A stretch of 64,000 nt of DNA from Terriglobia bacterium (GTDB lineage: Bacteria > Acidobacteriota > Terriglobia > Terriglobales > Acidobacteriaceae). This document shows, in pieces, positions 24,412 through 31,230 of the stretch. The position numbers and the translations under genes were made by a program. The stretch lies in assembly GCA_020073565.1 (NCBI GenBank), contig JAIQEY010000024.1:1-64000 (forward strand). Direction: 5' to 3'. How positions within the stretch are numbered: position 1 is the first letter of the stretch; each line of letters opens with the position of its first letter. Under the pieces are notes generated by a model. That model searched no databases, had not been told where the DNA came from, and was given only the letters and a program-made list of their open reading frames with translations.

Positions 24412-24837
24412 CTAGAACGGTTGTGAGAACCGGGCCTCCAAGAATTCACCCAGCTTGGCTGTCGCCCTGAACTGCGGAATAGGCTCCAGGTCCTTGAACG
24501 CAGAAGTGAACGCGTTCGAGAGACTCCAAATGGTCCGCGGCCGGAATTCCTCGTACTTGGGCTCGAAGTAAAGATCATGCACGGTCCGGGCAAGGTGTTT
24601 GGGAGCTTCGAGTTTGCCCTCGACGAACGCTTCGTAAATGACCACCTTGGCCGTGACGTCCGTCAATTCACTTCTCTGCCAGGCTTCCACTTGCTTTCGC
24701 ATGGGCTCAAAGTTGCGCTGCATTCGGTCGACACCAACCGAGATGCAGTCGATGAGCGAGAACGACTTCGAGTGTTTCGCAAGCACGGGCGTAAACACTC
24801 CCGGGACAATGTTGCCAAACTCAAGCTCAGTAGTGCT
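24412..24837 (-). pseudogene. 3' fragment of a DUF932 (phage/plasmid-like) gene
   Basis: The minus strand holds an open frame with TELEFGNIVPGVFTPVLA, VGVDRMQRNFEPM, KHLARTVHDLYFEPK and PRTIWSLSNAFTSAFK, which fit the C-terminal half of DUF932 proteins carried by plasmids and phages and often found near PRTRC genes. The N-terminal half is missing: an in-frame TGA stands at 24853-24855, and no good start precedes the homologous block (a GTG is available at 24798). It is best read as a relic, 3' part only. Confidence 0.65.
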
Positions 24838-25197
24838 TACACGTGACCCATTTCATCCCCGGAGCGGCCAGCGATGATTCCCGTGTGTCGCACCAGGGAT
24901 TCAATAGCGATGGACTTGAGAGCCCCTGGCGTCTCACCAGGGGTTCATTCCCCGGCTTGCTCGTTCGTGAATTCAGCGATTTACAGATTTGAATTTTCGG
25001 AATCATCGCCATGTTGCACCAAGAAAGGCGTAGCGTTTACGCAAGAGGGTTTGCATTCTCTCGGGCAAGAAATTCGGAGTAAAGGGCCACTTCGCGGGTC
25101 GATACCCCGAATCTGCAAGCTGAATACGTCCGGGCAGAACCATGCATGGAATTCTTATTGGTACCGAGGGCTGGACCGAGCAATCAGCCAGCCGGAT
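24838..25197. other. Non-coding stretch at the right side of the relic island
   Basis: About 360 bases with no supportable gene. It contains a perfect hairpin, CCCCTGG (24923-24929), seven bases, CCAGGGG (24937-24943), without a T tract. Otherwise I see nothing recognisable. Confidence 0.5.
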
Positions 25198-25476
25198 CTA
25201 ATCTGCATGCTCACAAAGTTGTCTCGGCTGTAACGGCTCATCGGTAAACAGGTCGGGATCGAGCGCGTGTTGATCAAACGGAATCAACAAATCAACCGCT
25301 GGCGGTTTAATTCCAAGTTGTCGAAGAAGCGTGGTGATTTGACCGCGATGGTAGGTCTGGTGATTGATGACATGCGGCAGGGCCAGCCAAATAGGATAAC
25401 TCCAGGTTCGCCTTGCCTTGAAAATTCCTGTACGAAATCTTGCGAAGCGCTGTTCAACGGACGGAGATTGAACTAT
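25198..25476 (-). pseudogene. DinB-family relic
   Basis: An open minus-strand frame without a start codon ends at TAG 25198-25200. It contains YPIWLALPHVINHQTYHRGQ followed by LLRQLGIKPPAVD, the C-terminal metal-binding helix of DinB proteins (HVxNHxTYHRGQ). Before it, VEQRFARF matches an earlier DinB helix, but the segment that should connect the two is missing, and an in-frame TGA stands at 25477-25479. N-terminal His of the triad and most of the protein are lost, so this is a decayed gene. Confidence 0.65.
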
Positions 25477-25549
25477 TCAGGGTATTGAAAGCACGTAAGA
25501 TATTGATTCTTAGCAAGGCAAAAGGGCCGAGAAGGTCAGCATTTTCGAT

Positions 25550-25571
25550 TTTATTGTACGTTTATTGTACG
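25550..25571. repeat. Tandem 11-base repeat TTTATTGTACG x2
   Basis: TTTATTGTACG occurs twice back to back (25550-25560, 25561-25571). The period of about one helical turn would place both copies on one DNA face. It lies 67 bases beyond the stop of the 58-residue microprotein gene; function unknown. Confidence 0.5.
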
Positions 25572-25637
25572 GAAAAGGACTTCCTGTCCGGAACGCTCAG
25601 GTCAGTCATTCCGCGGAATCGAAAGAATTAGGTTTCA

Positions 25638-25814
25638 TCAAACCAACCGCCCCACATGATTGGCCCACTCCCATTCCGCAAGCCAGTTTCTGCCGCATCT
25701 CCCTTCACATTCAAATTGGGCCATCCTTCCCCCGCATTGTGGGCAGACCAGGTTAATGATTGACGAGATGATGCGAGCGTTCGATTCACCCGGTAGCGTG
25801 TCAACGGTCTTCAT
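25638..25814 (-). CDS. 58-residue Cys-rich (zinc-ribbon-like) microprotein
   Basis: An ATG at 25814 with a strong ribosome binding site (GAGGGAG, six bases upstream) opens a 58-codon frame. The protein starts MKTVDTLPGE and carries LVCPQCGGRM, then FECEGRCGRNW, i.e. a CPxCGG knuckle and a second CxxxC pair, as in zinc ribbons, followed by Trp-rich WLAEWEWANH. No signal peptide or membrane segment. The Cys spacing and the good start argue for a real gene; I do not recognise the family. It stands alone between the relic island and the exported-protein block. Confidence 0.6.
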   Translation of the reverse strand: MKTVDTLPGESNARIISSIINLVCPQCGGRMAQFECEGRCGRNWLAEWEWANHVGRLV

Positions 25815-26422
25815 TATCGCTCCCTCAGTTCAGAGATCGCTTAAGCATGCGAGGGGCAGCGAGCGCCACTGAAAAAACGGAAACTTGGCGCGGGTCTTGC
25901 GCGCTCTCTGTTTCTCCGTGCTGGTTTGCTGCGGAGTCCGTCTCGGTCATATCCACTCGCTGCCGCCTCTCATCCGTGAGAGTGCAAGATCAATGCCAAT
26001 ACCGAACGGCGACTAAGAGCCGACAAAGACCAATGTTCCTGAGTCTGCTCGCGCTATCAAAAAGGATTTCGCGGCAAGCATTTGGGCACGTGCCCGGATA
26101 TGGGCGCTACTTGGACTATTGAGTGCGGCTATCTTGAGAATCTTGTGCGATGTAATTCCGTGGAACGATGAAAAGGCACGACCTCTGAATACTTCACCCA
26201 TTTGGCACCGGGATTGCTTCGGACAGTGCTGATAGCGGCAGAATGCCTGACCTGGCAAACACGTTCGAAGGGAAACAACGATCAGGCTGCAATGTTGAGA
26301 GCCCGGGTGACGGCAGTTGCAAATTGTCGGGAACGAGTGAGTTGAAGGACCAGGTTGCGACGACGAGTTGCTCCTGGTCCTGCGTTGACAGTCGCAATGG
26401 GGTCAGACGGGAGGAGTGAATC
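25815..26422. other. Intergenic region before the exported-protein block
   Basis: About 600 bases without a supportable gene. Near its right end lies a perfect inverted repeat, AGGACCAGG (26346-26354) and CCTGGTCCT (26373-26381), with an 18-base loop, followed by TTGACA (26385-26390). No T tract follows, so a regulatory hairpin is as likely as a terminator. Confidence 0.5.
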
Positions 26423-26776
26423 ATGCGAAGGCTAATCGGCGTCATCGGACTGTGTCTGCTGACACTTACGGTGCTTGGCCAGTCCACATCGAAGTATCAG
26501 GTAGCCACAATCACCGAGGTCAAACCGCATCAGAATTCGGGATCTGGTGCTTCGGATGTCGTCAGTTATGACGTTTCCGCTAAAGTGGGCGACACAATCT
26601 ACGTGGTGCTGTACACGCTACCACCGGGAGAAATTGCCCCAACGTACTTTGCAGGTCGCAACCTGCTCGTGCTGGTCGGAAAGAACACAATCACTTACAA
26701 CGATATCTTGGGGCGGTCGTTTGACGTTCCGATCGAAAGCCAAAGGCCTGCAAAACCGTCGCAAAAGCCAGAATAG
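26423..26776 (+). CDS. Small exported protein of unknown function
   Basis: A 117-residue protein with a clear signal peptide (RRLIGVIGLCLLTLTVLGQ), then KYQVATITEVKPH and a beta-rich domain (VVSYDVSAKVGDTIYVVLYT). It ends with a Pro/Lys-rich tail. GGAGGAG lies six bases before the ATG. The mature domain is about 95 residues and looks like a small beta sandwich or barrel. It begins a row of five exported proteins with the same orientation. I do not recognise a named family. Confidence 0.8.
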   Translation: MRRLIGVIGLCLLTLTVLGQSTSKYQVATITEVKPHQNSGSGASDVVSYDVSAKVGDTIYVVLYTLPPGEIAPTYFAGRNLLVLVGKNTITYNDILGRSFDVPIESQRPAKPSQKPE

Positions 26777-26862
26777 CTCCCGTTGGTTGCGGGAGAGTCA
26801 TTGCTCGATGATCTTCGCAGGGATGCATCTGGCGCCGAGGATCCAGTGAGTTTGGAGGGAGA

Positions 26863-27447
26863 ATGAATCAATATTTTCTTCAATGGAACCCTAGGGCCCG
26901 TCATTGCGGCGGCCTCGCAACTATCAGCATCGTGGCATTATTCTTCTGCTTCTGCCAAGATGCATTGGCGCAGAGTGCCGTTCCTCCGCTGAAGGCGAAC
27001 GCTCCCATCAGCGTTCAGGCCACTCATCTCCTGGGTTTCGAAGACGCAAAGAACAACTGCGGCGGAACCCTATCCATTCAAGATGATGTGCTGCAGTTTC
27101 AGCATCCCGGCAAGCCCGGCGCGCGGGTAAAGATCGCTTCGCTCCGGGACGTCTTTCTAGGCGCGGAGAGCAAGCAGGTCGGCGGATTGCCGATGAAATT
27201 GGGCAAGGCTGCGGCTCCGTACGGAGCCGGCCGCGTCGTTAGTCTCTTCGCCCACAAAAAGTACGACACGCTGACCCTAGAGTACGCGGACAAGGATGGA
27301 GGGATTCACGGGGCCGTTTTCCAGCTGAACGAGGGAAAAGGTGAACTCGTAAGGGATGAACTAGTCGCTAGGGGCGTATCCGCCACTTCCCTCGAAGAGC
27401 AGCTTACAAAGCAGAATACAGCAGAGGTTACGCATGAAACGAAGTAA
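26863..27447 (+). CDS. Exported protein of unknown function
   Basis: A 194-residue exported protein. Signal peptide region: ATISIVALFFCFCQDALA, probably cleaved after ALA. The mature part has KNNCGGTLSIQDDVLQF, RVKIASLRDVFLGAES and KYDTLTLEYADKDGGIHGAVF, a pattern of strands seen in acidobacterial secreted proteins that resemble PH-like domains. GGAGGGAGA precedes the ATG directly. Its end overlaps the start of the next gene by 14 bases, showing coupling. No catalytic residues can be named. Confidence 0.78.
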   Translation: MNQYFLQWNPRARHCGGLATISIVALFFCFCQDALAQSAVPPLKANAPISVQATHLLGFEDAKNNCGGTLSIQDDVLQFQHPGKPGARVKIASLRDVFLGAESKQVGGLPMKLGKAAAPYGAGRVVSLFAHKKYDTLTLEYADKDGGIHGAVFQLNEGKGELVRDELVARGVSATSLEEQLTKQNTAEVTHETK

Positions 27448-28009
27448 ACGATACTCATGGACTTGTGCGACTGCAATCGTGGCGATTACGTTTGCATTTA
27501 CCGGTCGGCTATCTGGCCAAACGGGCGCGCTGAACTCCTCCGGTGCAGGCAGCGGGTCTGCCACACCATGGAGAGTGCAAGTGGAGAGGGTCAACCCCGC
27601 CAACTTGGACCTCGCACCATCCTTCCAAGTCGCGATTTACGAGAATCTCTTGGAAGAATTGAACAAGACAAGGCGATTCACGCAGGTTATCCGCGATGGC
27701 GACCGTAAGGCTATCGAGATTCCAAATCTGCTGGTCTTGAAAACAACAGTTGTGAAATACACGCCTGGAAGTGAAACGCGGCGTGCGGTGACCACCGTGA
27801 GCGGAGCCACAAAGTTGAGGGTGCGGATTGAGCTTCTCACACGCGAGGGCAAACTCGTTCTCGAGAACACAGTGAACGGCGACGTTCTCTTCTTCGGCAG
27901 CAATTTGCGGGCTACCCACAACTTAGCCCGCAACATAGCCAAAGCGATCAAGAAATCATCCTGGTCGGTGTCTGAGCAGCCTACCACGATACTCACTGGG
28001 GAACTCTGA
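27434..28009 (+). CDS. DUF4410-like exported protein
   Basis: A 191-residue exported protein: signal peptide (WTCATAIVAITFAFTGRLSG), then a domain with QVAIYENLLEELNKTRRFTQVIRDGD, split here as AIYENLLEEL and FTQVIRDGD, and the later KLRVRIELLTREGKLVLE and HNLARNIAKAIKKS. This layout, an N-terminal helix that pairs with a 'lifetime' of strands and a closing helix, fits DUF4410-type envelope proteins. The role of that family is unknown. It overlaps the preceding gene by 14 bases and should be co-translated with it. Confidence 0.7.
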   Translation: MKRSKRYSWTCATAIVAITFAFTGRLSGQTGALNSSGAGSGSATPWRVQVERVNPANLDLAPSFQVAIYENLLEELNKTRRFTQVIRDGDRKAIEIPNLLVLKTTVVKYTPGSETRRAVTTVSGATKLRVRIELLTREGKLVLENTVNGDVLFFGSNLRATHNLARNIAKAIKKSSWSVSEQPTTILTGEL

Positions 28010-28285
28010 ACGGCATCCCCTTCCTCCTAGCACAAAACCGGAGAGTCACAAGACTGAATCAGGACCGCGAATCCAGCGCATCGGAATCTCTTGCACCGGC
28101 CACGCTCAGTCGAGACCAGATGAGGTCTTCGTGCCCCTCGGCGGGCAGAGCACCGCATCTTAGCGCCGCGCTTTCTCGCAGAATCCTGAACGACAAACGA
28201 CTTCGCCGTGAAGACCCATTCGGCACCCTGCGTGCATGACCAGTGCAGGGAAACTATTTCCGTGTTTGAGGAGAACTTTTCAACC

Positions 28286-28867
28286 ATGAAACCATCGAAG
28301 CTAGCACCACTGGGTCAATGGATGACTCACAACGCAAGCGGCATAGCAGCGCAGAGATTGGTTCGCATGCCCTTGCTGGTTACGATCACGTTCGTGATTC
28401 TCGCGCTGTCCTCGCTTTGCGGCGCTCAGGGTCAAGAGCCCACTCTCAGTTCTGCGATCGAGGTGGCGAGGGCCGGCATGCAAGCCGACCGAGCCACCAT
28501 TATCACGGCAGCGATGAACTTCAGCGATAAAGAAGCTGCCGCATTCTGGCCGATCTATCGGCAGTATGAGTACGAACGATCCAAACTGGATGATGGCCGC
28601 GTGGTCGTGATTAAGGAGTATACCCAGAAGTATCCCGCGCTGACGGATGCCGAGGCCAAATCGATGGCAGAACGAATGTTTGAGTGCGACTCTCGTCAGA
28701 TAGCGTTGAAGAAAGAGTATTTCAAGAAATTCAACAAGGTGCTTCCGGCACTCACAGTGACGAAGTTCTTTCAAGTGGAGCGTCGCATCGACTTGCTGAT
28801 GGACATGAATGTGGAGGCCTCTCTTCCTCCGTTAACCCAAGCACAGTACGTCGAGCCAGCAAAATAG
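28286..28867 (+). CDS. Exported helical protein of unknown function
   Basis: A 193-residue protein from ATG 28286 (MKPSKLAPLG); an upstream in-frame start at 28208 would add 26 residues that look non-coding. A hydrophobic signal (LLVTITFVILALSSLCGA) is followed by an all-helical domain: AARA-type helices, EAAAFWPIYRQYEYERSKLD, SMAERMFECDSRQIALKKEY and FFQVERRIDLLM. The pattern (helices with FW..Y..Y and a terminal QVExRxxLL) is reminiscent of Spy/LTXXQ-type periplasmic proteins, but I cannot place it in a family with certainty. Confidence 0.72.
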   Translation: MKPSKLAPLGQWMTHNASGIAAQRLVRMPLLVTITFVILALSSLCGAQGQEPTLSSAIEVARAGMQADRATIITAAMNFSDKEAAAFWPIYRQYEYERSKLDDGRVVVIKEYTQKYPALTDAEAKSMAERMFECDSRQIALKKEYFKKFNKVLPALTVTKFFQVERRIDLLMDMNVEASLPPLTQAQYVEPAK

Positions 28868-28887
28868 TGTGTGCAAGGAGGAAATGG

Positions 28888-29577
28888 ATGCCCTGCATGA
28901 TAAAGCCCAGACTCATGATCGCCGTGATACTGCTGATGGTGGCCTTGGCGCCGGCGCAAACGCGGCGCCAGAGTGAAGTATTATCCATCCACGGCTACCC
29001 GGGACAAGCGAAGGTTGTTCGATCTCAAGGTCGTGCGTTCGTCGACTTAGTCGACTTGGCGCGAATCACAAACGGCTCGCTCAACTTTGAGCAGGACCGA
29101 ATCATTCTGACGCTCGTTCCGGGCGGCGCTTCAGAGCCGTCCGGCAGTGTCGGCAAATCCGGCTTTTCCCCCGCGTTCAGGCGGGCAGCCATTGAGGCGA
29201 TGGCATCTATACGAGAGTGGGGTGGGATGCTGCAGGTGATCGTTCAAAATGGGTATCCCGTGGGTAAGGCCATGGCGGGAAGCACGATTCGCGCGTACCA
29301 GGGTCGAGCTGCCGACAGCGTCGCACTGGCCACGGCGGCAGCGTCGACCGACTCTGACTACCGCGCGCTCGAGTTACTGAGAAACGAGTTGAACAATGTG
29401 CAGACCTGGGCCGAAAGTTTTGTTGATGCTCGGAATTCCATGAGCGCCGTGGATCTGACGACCTCCGAAAACGCACTCAAGGACGATCCTGAAGCCCAAA
29501 AGATCGTGCATTGCGGTCAATTTCTTGCACAGATGTTTGCCAGCGGTGACTTCCAGGACGATGCGACCTGTCACTAG
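28888..29577 (+). CDS. Exported protein with copper-amine-oxidase-like N-terminal (stalk) domain
   Basis: A 229-residue protein from ATG 28888, which has a perfect AAGGAGG six bases upstream; longer readings run into the previous gene. Signal peptide MIAVILLMVALAPA. The mature N-terminus (AKVVRSQGRAFVDLVDLARI, then SLNFEQDRIILTL) resembles the beta-hairpin stalk domain known from copper amine oxidase N-termini in envelope proteins. The rest is helical (AAIEAMASIREW, ALELLRNELNNVQTWAESF). One Cys pair near the C-terminus may form a disulfide. Function unknown; last of the five exported proteins. Confidence 0.75.
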   Translation: MPCMIKPRLMIAVILLMVALAPAQTRRQSEVLSIHGYPGQAKVVRSQGRAFVDLVDLARITNGSLNFEQDRIILTLVPGGASEPSGSVGKSGFSPAFRRAAIEAMASIREWGGMLQVIVQNGYPVGKAMAGSTIRAYQGRAADSVALATAAASTDSDYRALELLRNELNNVQTWAESFVDARNSMSAVDLTTSENALKDDPEAQKIVHCGQFLAQMFASGDFQDDATCH

Positions 29578-29639
29578 CTCCTGAATAAGGATCAGCAATC
29601 TCGTCGTCTCAGAAGTGTGGAATAGAACCAAATGACTGA

Positions 29640-29831
29640 GAAAAAGACGAGGGAGGGATCGCCGAAATCACACTTCCTCATCTCCTAAGACTGGCCAATG
29701 AACAAGGCTGCTCTCTTAGCCGGGAACAAGCCCTCTTGTCTCTCAATCAGGAGGGCCGTGCATTCGATATGTCGAAGTACATGATGCAGGCCGGCGAGGA
29801 CTTCATCACACAAACCTTACTGCGGTCCTGA
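29640..29831 (+). pseudogene. Possible frameshifted small gene
   Basis: A 63-codon open frame without a start codon contains EITLPHLLRLANEQGCSLSR and ALLSLNQEGRAFDMSKYMMQ and ends QTLLRS at TGA 29829-29831. Composition and periodicity look like a helical protein. An ATG at 29632 is one base out of frame and would read into it if one base were added. Either a frameshifted small gene or chance; no family recognised. Confidence 0.35.
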
Positions 29832-29961
29832 TGATGGTCCCGAATCACCACTGAACGGAAGTGTTCGCAGCGCGCGTCGCCAATCGTACGTGCGTGTATG
29901 ATGTGGCGCGTGACTTCACAAATTGTTGGGACATCAACTACGACAGGGAATGGTCGGATCC

Positions 29962-30105
29962 TCAGTGATGTCCCTGCGCTTTGCCTGATTTACCTTCAAG
30001 CTGAATGGGAGTCGGTCTTTGCGACGGCGGATTCCAGTGCATATTGAGGTGCTGTCTTCCATCGGCACCCTGCGTTAATTCCCAGTTTAGCCGCAAGCGA
30101 TTCAT
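29962..30105 (-). CDS. 47-residue microprotein with strong ribosome binding site
   Basis: ATG at 30105 preceded by AAGGAGGAGAA, the best Shine-Dalgarno sequence in this part of the window. The product starts MNRLRLNWELTQG and contains DGRQHLNMHWNPP; it is polar, with a regular N-W spacing, and has no signal or membrane segment. It might form a short beta hairpin. It reads on the minus strand, 160 bases downstream of the sigma-like gene at 30266-30871, and may belong to the same transcript. No family recognised. Confidence 0.5.
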   Translation of the reverse strand: MNRLRLNWELTQGADGRQHLNMHWNPPSQRPTPIQLEGKSGKAQGHH

Positions 30106-30265
30106 TTCTCCTCCTTGCTGCGAGCTTGCCGCAGCTATTATCTCGGGGTGATCTGTCTAATGGCGGTTACTACAGCTGGTTAGGCGGTGAACACTAGCGT
30201 GCTCCGGCGCATCAGGTTCATTTCGCTGACTACTCAATTGTCAGCTGAGTTCCGGTGAAAATTAG

Positions 30266-30871
30266 TCAATCAATCGAGGCGGCCAGTACACTTTCATGGT
30301 AGATGTGACCATGTGTCTGCACCTTCCGCCTGGCAGTGGCACTTGGCTCCGGGAGATCGAGGGCGTCAAGTGCAACGTTGTAGGCTCGCTCGACGGCGCT
30401 CGGGCTGATGCCTAGTTCCGCGGCAACTGCATCGCTGGAGTCCTTGGCAATGCCGCGATACACGAGCACGAATCGGCAAAGTGCGTCCAGGCGGGCATGA
30501 ATGACTTCGGAATGTGTGACGAGCAGCTGAAAGTACTCTGTTGAAAGCGGCGGAAGCTTGTCGACGATGGGCTCATTGGTCTCGTAGGTAAGTGCAAGCT
30601 CCGCAATCTGTGCGTACTGCCGCTGTAACGCGCAGCGAGCGGTAGCTCGAGCGGCCCAGTGCGCGAGCCATTCGTGAAGGGTTGGACCCTGAGTCAGCGC
30701 AATCCCGCAGGCGTCGATGATGCACGCCTCTGCGAGTTTCTTGTCTCCGATTAGGAAATCCGCCAGCCAGTGCAGTGCGTTGTGGTAATCGCCGAAGACA
30801 TTGCGAATGTCATCCACTGTCGCGTAGCGATGGCCTCCCCAGATTTTGTCGAACAGGTTCCCAAGTTTCAT
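30266..30871 (-). CDS. Sigma-70-like (ECF-related) protein of unknown function
   Basis: A 201-residue soluble protein. Its C-terminal part holds a helix-turn-helix of sigma region 4 type (DAVAAELGISPSAVERAYNVALDAL, seen here as AAELGISPSAVERAY), and the preceding segment, LVTHSEVIHARLDALCRFVLVYRGI, resembles the linker seen in ECF-like proteins. The N-terminal region 2 is poorly conserved. Similar proteins are common in acidobacteria. It could be a sigma factor or a derived regulator. It is divergent from the propeller kinase gene at 31231. Confidence 0.55.
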   Translation of the reverse strand: MKLGNLFDKIWGGHRYATVDDIRNVFGDYHNALHWLADFLIGDKKLAEACIIDACGIALTQGPTLHEWLAHWAARATARCALQRQYAQIAELALTYETNEPIVDKLPPLSTEYFQLLVTHSEVIHARLDALCRFVLVYRGIAKDSSDAVAAELGISPSAVERAYNVALDALDLPEPSATARRKVQTHGHIYHESVLAASID

Positions 30872-31230
30872 TGGTTTGTGCTCTCAAGCACCGACTCAAC
30901 CACCTGCAATCTCGATGCCAAAGGAGAAAACGGCTAAGTCCCTGATTTACGCTCGGGTATGCCTATGCTGCCCTCCGGATTGCCCGAATACGGGCAGCAT
31001 TCGCATTGGAGCGGCGAGCCCGGCAAATTGTGGGCAGCGGCTCATGAAGGAGAATCGGCGCCGGTTCACCTGACGGGCCGCATTGCAACGGATTCGCGAT
31101 CATTGCCTGCGGGCGTTTCACCTTATCGCGCTCGCATCGCATTCCCGCTACTGGACTGGAACTACAATGACTGACAGGCGGCGGTGCGAGTGCTACATTA
31201 GGCGCACCCGGGACCTCTGAAGCATCGCGA
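30872..31230. other. Divergent intergenic region with a perfect hairpin
   Basis: About 360 bases between two divergent genes. It contains ATGCTGCCC (30965-30973) and GGGCAGCAT (30992-31000), a perfect 9-base inverted repeat with an 18-base loop. Otherwise no supportable gene; promoters for both neighbours must lie here. Confidence 0.5.

Noticed and set aside
23244..24593. 449-codon minus-strand frame covering the AbiE genes
   Set aside because: Arg/Ser/Pro-rich composition typical of antisense frames; the plus strand carries recognisable AbiEi and AbiEii motifs.
25090..25112. T-arm-like sequence GGGTCGATACCCC suggesting a tRNA remnant or attachment site
   Set aside because: Only a four-base stem with an atypical loop; no acceptor, D or anticodon arms could be found around it.
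25847..26122. 91-codon plus-strand frame, and a neighbouring frame with a hydrophobic stretch near 26100
   Set aside because: No ribosome binding site and low-complexity composition; could not be separated from chance.
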